DNA of 64,000 nt from Streptomyces camelliae (GTDB taxonomy: Bacteria > Actinomycetota > Actinomycetes > Streptomycetales > Streptomycetaceae), in contig NZ_CP115300.1 in the NCBI RefSeq assembly GCF_027625935.1, positions 6,882,001 through 6,946,000 of the forward strand, given 5' to 3'. How positions within the stretch are numbered: the stretch's first letter is position 1; every line of letters begins with the position of its first letter. A program made the position numbers and the translations under genes. Below the pieces are notes generated by a model. The model searched no databases and was not told the DNA's origin. It was given only the letters and a program-made list of their open reading frames with translations. Shown piece by piece: positions 24,355 to 36,013 of the stretch.

Positions 24355-25455
24355 ATGATCACTGGGCTCCGGCCGCTCATCCGGCAATGGACGACACTCG
24401 TGCCGGTGCTCGCGGTCGTCCTCCTGGTCTTCACCTGGGGCCGTGACCTGCCGAGCGCGGTCGTGGGCCTGGTCACCGTCGTGCTCGCCGGTTCCGTCCT
24501 CGCGGCCGTGCACCACGCCGAAGTGGTCGCCCATCGTGTCGGCGAGCCCTTCGGCTCCCTCGTTCTGGCCATCGCCGTCACGGTCATCGAGGTGGCCCTG
24601 ATCGTGACACTGATGGCCGACGGCGGCGACAAGAGCTCCACCCTGGCGCGGGACACCGTCTTCGCCGCCGTGATGATCACCTGCAACGGCATCGTCGGGC
24701 TCTGCCTGCTCGTCGCCTCCCTGCGGCACGGCACCGCGGTCTTCAACCCCGAGGGCACCGGCGCCGCCCTGTCGACCGTGGCGACGCTGGCCACGCTCAG
24801 CCTGGTGCTGCCCACCTTCACCACGAGCAAGCCTGGACCCGAGTTCTCCCCGGTGCAGCTGACGTTCGCCGCGCTGTCCTCACTGATCCTTTACGGCCTG
24901 TTCGTGGCCACACAGACCATGCGCCACCGCGACTACTTCCTGCCGATCACCCGGCAGGGCGAGGTCATCACCGCCGACACCCACGCCCAGCCGCCGTCCG
25001 CGCGAGCCGCCCGGTTCAGCCTCGGCCTGCTCGGCCTGGCCCTGATCGGTGTGGTGGGTCTGGCCAAGGGCGTGTCGCCCACCATCGAGTCGGGCGTGGA
25101 GGCGGCCGGTCTGCCGCAGGCGGTCGTCGGTGTGATCATCGCCCTGCTGGTGCTGCTGCCCGAGACGATCGCCGCGCTGCGCTCCGCCCGCCGCGACCGG
25201 GTCCAGACCAGTCTCAACCTGGCGCTCGGCTCCGCCATGGCCAGCATCGGCCTGACCATCCCCGCTGTCGCCCTGGCCTCCGTCTGGCTGTCCGGTCCGC
25301 TCGTCCTCGGCCTCGGGTCGACCCACATGCTGCTGCTCGCGCTGACCGTGGTGGTCAGCTCCCTGACCGTGGTGCCGGGCCGGGCCACCCCGCTGCAGGG
25401 CGGCGTCCATCTGGTTGTCTTCGCGGCCTACCTGGAGCTGGCGATCAACCCGTGA
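24355..25455 (+). CDS. Ca2+/H+ antiporter (ChaA/CAX family)
   Basis: A 366-aa protein with about eleven hydrophobic segments. The two alpha-repeat signatures of cation/proton exchangers are present: SLVLAIAVTVIEVALIVTLM near residue 65 and GVIIALLVLLPETIAALRSA near residue 265, each with a membrane Glu. It exchanges Ca2+ (or Na+/K+) for protons across the inner membrane. Its 3' end overlaps the convergent MHS transporter gene by 11 bp. Confidence 0.9.
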   Translation: MITGLRPLIRQWTTLVPVLAVVLLVFTWGRDLPSAVVGLVTVVLAGSVLAAVHHAEVVAHRVGEPFGSLVLAIAVTVIEVALIVTLMADGGDKSSTLARDTVFAAVMITCNGIVGLCLLVASLRHGTAVFNPEGTGAALSTVATLATLSLVLPTFTTSKPGPEFSPVQLTFAALSSLILYGLFVATQTMRHRDYFLPITRQGEVITADTHAQPPSARAARFSLGLLGLALIGVVGLAKGVSPTIESGVEAAGLPQAVVGVIIALLVLLPETIAALRSARRDRVQTSLNLALGSAMASIGLTIPAVALASVWLSGPLVLGLGSTHMLLLALTVVVSSLTVVPGRATPLQGGVHLVVFAAYLELAINP

Positions 25456-26749
25456 CGGGCTCCACCACCGGTACGGGCACCGGGCGGGTCTCGGGCAGCA
25501 GGGCGAAGCACACGAGGCTGAGCAGCGCAACACCCGTGAGATAGACGCCCACGCTCCAGGGGACCCGCCCGCTGTGCTCCGCGAGCGCCGTGGCCACGAT
25601 CGGGGTGAGGGCGCCGCCCAGGACACCGCCGAGGTTGTAGCCGACAGCGGCGCCCGTGCAGCGCACTCGTGCCTCGTACAGCTCCGGCAGATAGGCGGCG
25701 ATCACCGCGAACATGGTGATGAAGGAGACCAGGGCGCCCAGGATGCCGAGGAACATCAGCAGCGGCTGGCCGGTGGCCAGCAGCGCGACCATCGGGAGCA
25801 TCCACAGACCGCAGGCCGCGCACCCGGTCAGGCACATCGGCCGGCGCCCGTAGCGGTCACCGAGCAGCGCCATGAACGGCGTGAGGGCCGCCTTCACCAC
25901 CACCGCGGCCATGACACAGGTCAGCATCACCGTCCGGCTCACCCCGAGCCGCTCCGTCGCGTACGCCAGCGACCAGGTCGTCACGGCGTAGAAGATCGCG
26001 TACCCGGCGGCCAGCGCCCCGGCCGTCAGCAGCACCAGCCGCCCGTGATGCCGTACGACCTCGACGAACGGCACGCGCGCGTGGTCGTCGATCTCCAGGA
26101 ACCGGGGGCTCTCGGCGAGCGACGAGCGCAGCCACAGCCCGCCCAGCGCCAGCGCGCCGGCCGCCCAGAACGGCACCCGCCATCCCCAGCGCGCGAACTC
26201 CGCGTCGGACAGCGTCGCCGACAGCGCCAGCATCACCCCGTTGGCGAGCACGAACCCGATCGCGGGCCCCACTTGCGGAAAGCTCGACCACAGGGCGCGT
26301 CGGCCGGGCGGCGCGTGCTCGGCGGTCAGCAGCACCGCCCCGCCCCACTCTCCGCCGAGCCCCAGACCCTGCAGAAAGCGCAGAAGGAGCAGCAGGACCG
26401 GCGCGGCGACGCCGATCGACCCGTACGACGGCACGCAGCCGACCGCGACCGTCGAGGCGCCCGTGAGCAGCAGCGACAGAACCAGCACCGGCCGCCGTCC
26501 GCGCCGGTCGCCGAGGTGGCCGAACAGCACCGAGCCCAGCGGCCGCGCCACGAACCCCACCCCGAACGTCCCGAACGCCGCCAGCGTCCCCGCGAGCGGC
26601 GAGAACGTCGGGAAGAACAGCCGCCCCAGGATCAGGGCCGCCGCCGTCCCGTAGACGAAGAAGTCGTAGAACTCGATCGCGGTCCCCGCCAGCGAGGCCG
26701 CGGCGAGCCGGGGCATCGAGGGTGTGCTTACGGTGCGTACAGGCTCCAT
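25445..26749 (-). CDS. MFS transporter, metabolite:H+ symporter (MHS/ShiA-like) family
   Basis: A 434-aa protein with twelve membrane helices and the MHS signatures: IEFYDFFVYGTAAALILGRL in the first helix, FGHLGDRRGRRPVLVLSLLL in loop 2-3, and RFLQGLGLGGEWGGAVLLTAEH in helix 4. This family takes up carboxylates such as shikimate, citrate, proline or betaine. It is divergent from aroQ (176-bp spacer), which makes shikimate or quinate a reasonable but unproven substrate. Confidence 0.92.
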   Translation of the reverse strand: MEPVRTVSTPSMPRLAAASLAGTAIEFYDFFVYGTAAALILGRLFFPTFSPLAGTLAAFGTFGVGFVARPLGSVLFGHLGDRRGRRPVLVLSLLLTGASTVAVGCVPSYGSIGVAAPVLLLLLRFLQGLGLGGEWGGAVLLTAEHAPPGRRALWSSFPQVGPAIGFVLANGVMLALSATLSDAEFARWGWRVPFWAAGALALGGLWLRSSLAESPRFLEIDDHARVPFVEVVRHHGRLVLLTAGALAAGYAIFYAVTTWSLAYATERLGVSRTVMLTCVMAAVVVKAALTPFMALLGDRYGRRPMCLTGCAACGLWMLPMVALLATGQPLLMFLGILGALVSFITMFAVIAAYLPELYEARVRCTGAAVGYNLGGVLGGALTPIVATALAEHSGRVPWSVGVYLTGVALLSLVCFALLPETRPVPVPVVEPVTG

Positions 26750-26925
26750 GTCGCGTCAACTACCCATCGTGATCAAGGGTTACGGGGAGCGCATGGAGTG
26801 ATCAAGCCACCGGAGTGTGCGCCCACGCGACGGAGCGCACGCCTCGCCGTCCGCTCCGGCCACCGTGATAGACCGGGTGCGAGCGGCGGTCGTCGACGCA
26901 CCGCCCCGAACGGACCGGAGGAACC

Positions 26926-27399
26926 GTGCCCCGCACCCTGGCCAACGCCCCGATCATGATCCTCAACGGGCCCAACCTGAACCTGCTCGGCCAGCGCCAG
27001 CCCGAGATCTACGGCAAGGACACGCTGGCCGATGTGGAGGCGCTGTGCGCCAAGGCGGCGGCCGCGCACGGCGGCACGGTGGACTTCCGGCAGTCCAACC
27101 ATGAGGGCGAACTGGTCGACTGGATCCACGAGGCGCGCCTGAGCCACTGCGGGATCGTCATCAACCCCGGTGCCTACTCGCACACCTCGGTCGCGATTCT
27201 GGACGCGCTCAACACCTGCGACGGCATGCCCGTGCTGGAGGTGCACATCTCCAACATCCACCAGCGCGAGTCGTTCCGGCACCACTCCTACGTCTCGCTG
27301 CGCGCCGACGGCGTGATCGCCGGATGCGGAGTGCAGGGATACGTGTTCGGCGTCGAGCGTGTGGCCGCCCTGGCCGGCGCGGTCCAGGCCGAAGCGTAG
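26926..27399 (+). CDS. aroQ: Type II 3-dehydroquinate dehydratase
   Basis: A 157-aa protein from the GTG at 26926. The type II signature [19 protein letters not shown] includes the flexible-loop Arg and catalytic Tyr; [16 protein letters not shown] and [17 protein letters not shown] give the active-site His and substrate-binding residues. It dehydrates 3-dehydroquinate to 3-dehydroshikimate, in the shikimate pathway or quinate catabolism. Its TAG stop abuts the stop of the convergent ABC gene (TAGCTA), with no spacer. Confidence 0.97.
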   Translation: MPRTLANAPIMILNGPNLNLLGQRQPEIYGKDTLADVEALCAKAAAAHGGTVDFRQSNHEGELVDWIHEARLSHCGIVINPGAYSHTSVAILDALNTCDGMPVLEVHISNIHQRESFRHHSYVSLRADGVIAGCGVQGYVFGVERVAALAGAVQAEA

Positions 27400-28152
27400 C
27401 TACAGCCGGCCCGCCTCCACGATCCGCCGCAGGAAGCGCCGGGTGCGCTCCTGCTGCGGATCGCCGAAGACCTGTTCGGCGGTGCCGCGCTCCAGGACCA
27501 CGCCGCCGTCCAGAAAACAGACCTGGTCGGCGACGTCCCGCGCGAAGCCCATCTCGTGCGTCGCCAGCACCATGGTCATGCCGTCGTCCTTGAGGCCGCG
27601 GACCACCTCCAGCACCTCCCCGACGAGTTCCGGGTCGAGCGCCGCCGTGATCTCGTCCAGCAGCAACAGCCGGGGCCGCACCGCGAGAGCCCGTACGATC
27701 GCCACACGCTGCTGCTGACCGCCGCTGAGCCGGTCCGGATAGGCATTCGCCTTGTCACCCAGTCCGAGGCGCTCCAGCAGCCCCCTGGCGCTTTCCTCGG
27801 CCTCCTCGCGGAAGACGCCGTGCACCCGTCGCGGCGCCAGCGTGACGTTGTCCAGCACGGTCATGTGCGGGAAGAGGTTGTACGCCTGGAAGACGACGCC
27901 GATCCGGCGCCGCACCGCGTCCTGGTCGGTGCGGGGATCGGTGATCTCCTCGCCGTCCAGCCAGATCGCGCCGTCGTCGATCTCCTCCAGCAGGTTGGCG
28001 CAGCGCAGCAGCGTCGACTTGCCCGAACCGGAGGCGCCGATCAGCGCGGTCACCGTGTGCGGGGCGACCTCCAGGTCGACATCGCGCAGGACGACGGAGC
28101 CGGCGAAGGTCTTGCGGACGGACTCCATGCGCAGCACGGGCGCGTCGCTCAT
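27400..28152 (-). CDS. Polar amino-acid ABC transporter ATP-binding protein
   Basis: A 250-aa protein with Walker [15 protein letters not shown]-loop VVFQAYNLFPHMTVLDNV, signature LSGGQQQRVAIVRAL, Walker B RLLLLDEITAALDPE and switch His in VLATHEMGFARD; the motifs are those of GlnQ/HisP-type ATPases. Its ATG overlaps the permease stop (ATGA, 28149-28152). It is the third gene of a binding protein-permease-ATPase operon read on the reverse strand. Confidence 0.96.
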   Translation of the reverse strand: MSDAPVLRMESVRKTFAGSVVLRDVDLEVAPHTVTALIGASGSGKSTLLRCANLLEEIDDGAIWLDGEEITDPRTDQDAVRRRIGVVFQAYNLFPHMTVLDNVTLAPRRVHGVFREEAEESARGLLERLGLGDKANAYPDRLSGGQQQRVAIVRALAVRPRLLLLDEITAALDPELVGEVLEVVRGLKDDGMTMVLATHEMGFARDVADQVCFLDGGVVLERGTAEQVFGDPQQERTRRFLRRIVEAGRL

Positions 28153-29066
28153 AGGGATCCTCCCTGCGCCCGCTGCCGGTCCATCCGGGCCGTCACCCAG
28201 TCCGTGAAGCGGGTCATCGGAATGGTCAGCGCCACGAACACCAGCCCGGCGACGATGTACGGCGTGTAGTTCAGACTGCGGCCCACGATGATGTCGGCCG
28301 CGCGTACGGCGTCCACCGCGCCGCCGATCGACACCAGACCGGTGTCCTTCTGCAGCGACACCAGGTCGTTGAGCAGCGGCGGCACCTGACGGCGCACCGC
28401 CTGCGGCAGCACCACGTAGCGCAGCGCCTGCCGGTTGGTCAGGCCCAGCGAGCGGGCCGCGGCCCGCTGCGAGGGGTGGACGGACTCGATGCCGGCGCGG
28501 AACACCTCGGCCACGTACGCCGAGTACGTCAGCGTCAGCGCCGTCCCGCCGAGCAGCACCGGATCGACCGTCACGCCCTGCAGGCGCAGCGCCGGCACGC
28601 CCAGGACCACGATCATCAGGTTGATGATCAGCGGAAGCCCGCGGAAGAAGTCCGTGTACGCCGCCGCGAGCACACGCAGCGGGAAGAACACCGGGCCGCG
28701 CAGGGTGCGCGCGATGGCGATCAGCATGCCGAGGACCAGGACGGCGGCGCCGCAGATCACCAGCAGGCGGACGTTCAGCCACAGCCCTTCGAGGACCTTC
28801 GGCAGCGCCTCGCGCGCGTACTGCGCGCTGAAGAACGTCTCCTTGGTGCGCGGCCAGCCCGGCGCGTCGACCACGACCAGATAGAGCACGGCGGCCGTGA
28901 CGAGCGTCGAGAGCGCCGCGACGGCCGTGGCGCGGCGGGCACGCGCGCGTTTGTAGCGCTCGCGCTCCAGCCGCCGCGCGGAGGGCGCATAGCCGTCACC
29001 GGCGCCGGTCATGTCTCCCTTGTCGTCGGCCCCCTCCCGGGCCGAATCGCCCTTGGTGACCGTCAC
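28149..29066 (-). CDS. Polar amino-acid ABC transporter permease
   Basis: A 305-aa protein from a GTG at 29066 that overlaps the binding-protein stop (GTGA). After a ~40-residue basic cytoplasmic extension come about six membrane helices and the HisMQ-type coupling loop AGIESVHPSQRAAARSLGLTNRQALRYVVLPQA. The long N-terminal cytoplasmic region is unusual but common among Streptomyces homologues. It should pair with itself or with a partner, as no second permease is present. Confidence 0.94.
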   Translation of the reverse strand: MTVTKGDSAREGADDKGDMTGAGDGYAPSARRLERERYKRARARRATAVAALSTLVTAAVLYLVVVDAPGWPRTKETFFSAQYAREALPKVLEGLWLNVRLLVICGAAVLVLGMLIAIARTLRGPVFFPLRVLAAAYTDFFRGLPLIINLMIVVLGVPALRLQGVTVDPVLLGGTALTLTYSAYVAEVFRAGIESVHPSQRAAARSLGLTNRQALRYVVLPQAVRRQVPPLLNDLVSLQKDTGLVSIGGAVDAVRAADIIVGRSLNYTPYIVAGLVFVALTIPMTRFTDWVTARMDRQRAQGGSL

Positions 29067-29947
29067 TTGAGCACCGGGGCGCCGACGGCGTCCGAGAGCC
29101 ACTGCTTCTCCAGCCCGGCCAGCGTGCCGTCCTTGCGCAGGGCGTCCACGGCGCCGCTCACGCACGACGTCAGCGCGCTGCCCTTGTCCAGCACCAGCCC
29201 GAACTGCTCGGGCGTGCCGCCCTGGTTCTCGAACTGGCCGACGATCTTCGCGTCCGTCACCTCGGCCGCGGTGATGTAGAACGCGGTCGGCAGGTCGGTG
29301 ACGATGGCGTCCACCTGACCGTTCTTCAGCGCGGACTTGGCCTGGTCGTTCTTGCCGTACACGGCGGGGTCCTGCGACGGCTTCACCACATCGGTGATGT
29401 AGTTGAGGCTCGTGGTGCCCACCTGGGCGCCCAGCTTCAGCTTCTTGAGGTCGGCGATGCTCCGCGCGTTCGCCGCCTTGCTGCCCTTCAGCGCGATCAC
29501 GGCCTGGCGCACGTCGTAGTAGCCGGAGGAGAAGTCCACGGCCTTCTTGCGCTCGTCGCTGATCGACACCTGGTTGATGTCGAAGTCGAAGGTCTTCACA
29601 CCGGGCGCGAACGCCTTGTTGAACGGCACGCTCTGCCACACGACCGCGTTCTTGCCGTATCCCAGCTGCTGGGCGACCGCATAGGCGACCGCCGACTCGA
29701 AGCCCTTGCCGTTGGCGGGCTTGTCGTCCTTGAACCAGGGCTCGTACGCCGGTTCGTCCGTCGCGATCGTGAGCTTCCCGGACGTTTTGGTGGCCAACTT
29801 GCCCGGGGCGCAGCTCTTTGCGGCCGAGCCGGACGGAGCGGCCGAGGCCTTCTCGTCGGGCTGCGGAGCACAGCCGACGGCGGTGGCGAGCAGGGCTACG
29901 GTGGCGGCGGTCATCGCGCGGCGCAGGGTGCGCGGGGCAGGGTACAT
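29063..29947 (-). CDS. Amino-acid ABC transporter substrate-binding lipoprotein
   Basis: A 294-aa protein from the ATG at 29947 with a lipoprotein signal (RRAMTAATVALLATAVGC; lipobox AVGC). The periplasmic-binding fold type 3 is recognisable: GKLTIATDEPAYEPWFKD, KTFDFDINQVSISDERKKAVDFS, VGTTSLNYITDV and the final AGLEKQWL. Substrate is probably a polar or charged amino acid such as glutamate, from family only. First gene of the operon. Confidence 0.95.
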   Translation of the reverse strand: MYPAPRTLRRAMTAATVALLATAVGCAPQPDEKASAAPSGSAAKSCAPGKLATKTSGKLTIATDEPAYEPWFKDDKPANGKGFESAVAYAVAQQLGYGKNAVVWQSVPFNKAFAPGVKTFDFDINQVSISDERKKAVDFSSGYYDVRQAVIALKGSKAANARSIADLKKLKLGAQVGTTSLNYITDVVKPSQDPAVYGKNDQAKSALKNGQVDAIVTDLPTAFYITAAEVTDAKIVGQFENQGGTPEQFGLVLDKGSALTSCVSGAVDALRKDGTLAGLEKQWLSDAVGAPVLK

Positions 29948-30203
29948 GGCGGGAGATTGGCAGCGGAGCCCTTGTTTGTCCAGGTCACAGCGGTAACTGT
30001 CCGCATGGTGGGAACGGGTGTTGCGGCTGTGTGAACATCCCTCGTGCACCTTGCCACGCGTCGGCCGCCGGCCTGGGCCGCCGGTCGAGGGCGGGGTGGG
30101 AGGACCGGCGGCCCCTCCGCACAGGAGCCGTCATCCCGTGCGGGGCTGCCACCAGTTGACTGCGCGACGCCCAAGTCCGGGAGCGCGCACGGGAGTCGGG
30201 TGC

Positions 30204-30220
30204 GTGTGAAGCGTTCACAC
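30204..30220. promoter_or_regulatory. Perfect 7-3-7 palindrome, putative operator
   Basis: GTGTGAA and TTCACAC flank GCG. A matching half-site GTGTGAAC lies at 30029-30036. Both are upstream of the amino-acid ABC operon, about 257 and 82 bp from its start codon. The regulator is unknown. Confidence 0.5.
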
Positions 30221-30241
30221 GGGGCGCGCACAAGCGAGGAA

Positions 30242-30276
30242 GCGCCGGGCGCACGCGCGAGACGTACGCCCGGCGC
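30242..30276 (-). terminator. Stem-loop terminator of the MBL-fold hydrolase gene
   Basis: GCGCCGGGCG (30242-30251) pairs perfectly with CGCCCGGCGC (30267-30276) over a 15-nt loop, 18 bp downstream of the reverse-strand hydrolase stop. Confidence 0.65.
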
Positions 30277-30294
30277 GCGTGATCCGAGCCGCCC

Positions 30295-30957
30295 TCACCA
30301 CCCGCGCGCGTGCCACTCCGGCAGCTGCGGGCGCTCCGCGCCCAGCGTGGTGTCGTTGCCGTGCCCGGGATAGACCCAGGTCTCGTCGGGCAGCACGTCG
30401 AAGATCTTCGTCTCCACGTCGTGGATCAGGCTGGCGAACGCCGCCGGATCGCGGTGCGTGTTGCCGACGCCGCCCGGGAAGAGGCAGTCGCCGGTGAAGA
30501 CGTGCGGGTGGCCGTGCGGGTCGTCGTAGACGAGCGCGATCGAACCCGGGGTGTGCCCCACCAGATGCCGCGCGATGAGCTCCACGTTGCCCACCCTGAT
30601 GACGTCGCCGTCGTCCACGAGCACGTCGGTGGGCACCGGGATACCGGAGGCGTCCTCGCGGCCCGCGTACGTACGCGCGCCCGTGGCCGCGACGACCTCC
30701 GCGAGCGCTTGCCAGTGATCACCGTGCTGATGGGTGGTGACGACGGACGCGATGCCGTCGTCACCGATCATGTTGAGCAGCGTCCTCGGCTCGCTCGCGG
30801 CATCGATCAGGAGCTGCTCGTCGGTGGCGCGGCAGCGCAGCAGATAGGCGTTGTTGTCCATCGAGCCGACCGCGATCTTCGTGATCATCAGGTCCTTGAG
30901 CTCGTGCACCTGCGCCGCTCCACCGACCTTGACCTCTCCGGTGTACGTCATGGTCAT
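30295..30957 (-). CDS. MBL-fold metallo-hydrolase (glyoxalase II-like)
   Basis: A 220-aa protein; ATG at 30957, with a second ATG at 30951 equally possible. The metal-binding motif THQHGDH, then HLVGHTPGSIALVYDD, the FTGDCLF aspartate and PGHGNDTTLG histidine give the full dinuclear metal set of the glyoxalase II/rhodanese-associated group. Likely substrates are thioesters or persulfides; in this organism a mycothiol or ergothioneine adduct is possible. The MDMPI-type gene upstream is co-directional. Confidence 0.92.
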   Translation of the reverse strand: MTMTYTGEVKVGGAAQVHELKDLMITKIAVGSMDNNAYLLRCRATDEQLLIDAASEPRTLLNMIGDDGIASVVTTHQHGDHWQALAEVVAATGARTYAGREDASGIPVPTDVLVDDGDVIRVGNVELIARHLVGHTPGSIALVYDDPHGHPHVFTGDCLFPGGVGNTHRDPAAFASLIHDVETKIFDVLPDETWVYPGHGNDTTLGAERPQLPEWHARGW

Positions 30958-30996
30958 CAGCCTATAGCGGGACAGGTCCTGCGGACCGCCGACGGC

Positions 30997-31680
30997 TTAC
31001 AGCGGAGGCAGCTTCGGCAGCGCGCCCTTCACGGTCAGGCCGGAGCCGTCGCGCCGCCCGGCGAGCCAGCCCAGGAGGTCGGCGGGCGTCCCCTCGGCGG
31101 CGACCGCCTCACCCTGCGCGCCACCGCCCGTGGTCCAGTTCCGGCCATGGGCGGACAGGCCGGTCGAGGGCACCTCCGCGTGCCCGGCGAAGCGCCGCGC
31201 CAGGAAGTCGATCTCCCGCTCGGTGAACTCCGCCGGAAGATCCTCCAGCTCGTACCCGATCCCGAGGTCCACGTGGTGCAGCTCCACCTCGGCCCACCGG
31301 CGGAACGGAACCCGGGACGCGGAGTCGGTGACCCCGTTGCGCAGCTCGACGGTGCGCGACCAGTCCGCCGGCGCGTCGCCCGCAGCCTGGAAGCGGGCCG
31401 CGCTTTCCCGCAGGTCGGCGAGCTGGGCGTCGAGGGGGCGCGGGGCGTCGCGTTCGATGTCGGCGTCGCGCACCTCGGCGCTCGCGTACATGGGTCGGCC
31501 TTCAAGAACGTTCACGAGTGCGTCGGCGTTGCGGGCGAGGTGGGCGAGAACGTGCCCGCGACTCCAGCCCGGAAGCCGTGACGGCTCGGCGAGCGAGGCG
31601 TTGTCCAGTTCGGCGACCGCGTCGAGGAGTCGTCCGGTCGCTTCACGTACACATGCCAGGTCATGAGCGTGATCAGTCAT
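30997..31680 (-). CDS. Mycothiol-dependent maleylpyruvate isomerase-family protein
   Basis: A 227-aa protein from the ATG at 31680. The N-terminal DinB-like four-helix domain has the MDMPI signature LPGWSRGHVLAHLARNADALVNVLEG and the metal-site histidines of VELHHVDLGIGYELEDLP; a smaller C-terminal domain follows. Family members use mycothiol as cofactor or as a conjugated thiol. No aromatic-degradation genes are adjacent, so the substrate is open. Confidence 0.9.
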   Translation of the reverse strand: MTDHAHDLACVREATGRLLDAVAELDNASLAEPSRLPGWSRGHVLAHLARNADALVNVLEGRPMYASAEVRDADIERDAPRPLDAQLADLRESAARFQAAGDAPADWSRTVELRNGVTDSASRVPFRRWAEVELHHVDLGIGYELEDLPAEFTEREIDFLARRFAGHAEVPSTGLSAHGRNWTTGGGAQGEAVAAEGTPADLLGWLAGRRDGSGLTVKGALPKLPPL

Positions 31681-31825
31681 GGGCCTGACCCTAGCCCCGC
31701 CACACCTTTGGGTGAAGGTGGTGAAGCTCGTCCGCAAATCGAAAGCACGTGCTATATCGTCGATGGTGGCGTCGGGCATGCTGGATGGCCGGGGGTTGTT
31801 ATGCAACCGGGCAATCCGACCGACG

Positions 31826-31848
31826 TTGTCAGTGGCTCCCCCTAGTCT
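31826..31848 (+). promoter_or_regulatory. RecA-NDp/PafBC-type damage promoter of uvrA
   Basis: TTGTCAGTG (31826-31834), 8 nt, then TAGTCT (31843-31848) fits the TTGTCRGTG-N8-TAnnnT consensus. Start is 56 nt downstream, so unlike uvrB and ogt this mRNA has a leader with an AAGAAAGG ribosome site. No LexA-type GAAC-N4-GTTC box was seen nearby. Confidence 0.85.
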
Positions 31849-31904
31849 GAAGAAGCACGGGGGCCCCGCCCCTGTCACTTCTCTCAAGAAAGGTGCGGAC
31901 CGGC

Positions 31905-34931
<3,027 letters not shown>

Positions 34932-34969
34932 CACCACATCGAAAAGATCTGCCGCGACATCAAGAAATC

Positions 34970-35000
34970 GGCGCCCCGTGGGAACTCCCCACGGGGCGCC
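34970..35000. terminator. Strong bidirectional stem-loop between uvrA and the sugar kinase gene
   Basis: GGCGCCCCGTGGG (34970-34982) and CCCACGGGGCGCC (34988-35000) form a perfect 13-bp stem with a 5-nt loop, lying between convergent genes; GTTCGTTC follows on the + side. Confidence 0.85.
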
Positions 35001-35101
35001 GTTCGTTCATCCATCAGCCAGCCCGGCTCCGCGGTGCGACAGACCTACGCACACCGCAGGTCCGGCCGCACCTTGTCAACAGCACAGGGAAGACAGACGG
35101 T

Positions 35102-36013
35102 TCACCACTCACCCAGCTCGGCCGCGTACGGCGGCTCGGCCCCCGCCCGCGAGCAGGTGATCGCCGCCGCCCTGGCCGCGAAGCGCAGCAGCCGCCTCCA
35201 GCCCTCCGTCCCGAGGGTGGCCAGCGCTTCCGCGGACAGCGCGTCCTGGGCGTGCAGCCCGTGCAGCAAGGCCGCGTTCACCGTGTCACCGGCGCCGATG
35301 GTGTCCACCACGGCGACCTGCTCACCCGGCACGGAGTACTCCCCGCCGTCCCGCGTGAACACCGTCAGACCGTCTCCGCCCCGGGTCACCACGACCGCCG
35401 ACGGCCCGGAGGCCAGCCACTCGCGCGGAGTGCCGCCGAGCCACTCCGCGTCCTCCGCGGAGAGCTTCAGCAGCGTCACCGAGGGCAGCCAGCTCTTGAA
35501 ACGCGCCCGGTAGGCGTCCGCGTCCGGAATCAGTCCCGCCCGGATGTTGGGGTCGAGCGCGGTGAACAGCCCCTGCCCGGCCGCCGCGTGCATCAGCTCC
35601 TCATAGGCGCTCGCCCCCGGTTCCAGGACGAGCGAGCAGGTGCCGAAGGACACCGCGCGCGTGCCGGCGGGCAGCACGGCGGGCGCGGTGAACAGCCGGT
35701 CGGCCGTGCCGTCGACGTAGAAGGAGTAGGCGGCGGAGCCGCCGGCGTCGAGCGTGGCCACCGCCAGGGTCGTGGGCTCCGGCCCGCGCTGGACACCCGA
35801 CACCTCGACGCCTGCCCGCCGCAGCCCGTCGAGCAGGGCCTCACCGAAGGCGTCGCGCGAGGTCCGCGAGCAGAACGCGGTGGGGGAGCCGAGCCGGCCC
35901 AGGGCGACGGCGGTGTTGTACGGGCCACCGCCGAGCGCCGGCTTGAGGTCCGCGAGGGCGCCGGGGCCCTGCGGTACCAGGTCGATCAGTGCCTCACCGG
36001 CGACGACGATCAC
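35102..36013 (-). CDS. PfkB-family sugar kinase (fructokinase-like)
   Basis: A 303-aa protein from a GTG at 36013 that overlaps the LacI stop in a GTGA (36010-36013). Signatures: VAGEALIDLVPQGPG at the N-terminus, GGGPYNTAVALGRLG, and the catalytic VVDTIGAGDTVNAALLHGL near residue 235. Two-gene operon with a LacI repressor suggests a hexose substrate such as fructose; no transporter is linked. Confidence 0.93.
   Translation of the reverse strand: MIVVAGEALIDLVPQGPGALADLKPALGGGPYNTAVALGRLGSPTAFCSRTSRDAFGEALLDGLRRAGVEVSGVQRGPEPTTLAVATLDAGGSAAYSFYVDGTADRLFTAPAVLPAGTRAVSFGTCSLVLEPGASAYEELMHAAAGQGLFTALDPNIRAGLIPDADAYRARFKSWLPSVTLLKLSAEDAEWLGGTPREWLASGPSAVVVTRGGDGLTVFTRDGGEYSVPGEQVAVVDTIGAGDTVNAALLHGLHAQDALSAEALATLGTEGWRRLLRFAARAAAITCSRAGAEPPYAAELGEW

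Larger units (their letters stand above)
29948..30294. other. 347-bp intergenic region upstream of the amino-acid ABC operon
   Basis: No gene is supported here. It holds a perfect GTGTGAA-GCG-TTCACAC palindrome (30204-30220), a second GTGTGAAC half-site at 30029-30036 nearer the binding-protein gene, and the terminator hairpin of the MBL gene (30242-30276). Confidence 0.6.

Noticed and set aside
31681..31904. LexA/SOS box in front of uvrA
   Set aside because: No GAAC-N4-GTTC match; the AGCACGTGCT palindrome (31744-31753) and CACCTT/AAGGTG repeat (31703-31720) do not fit the LexA consensus.
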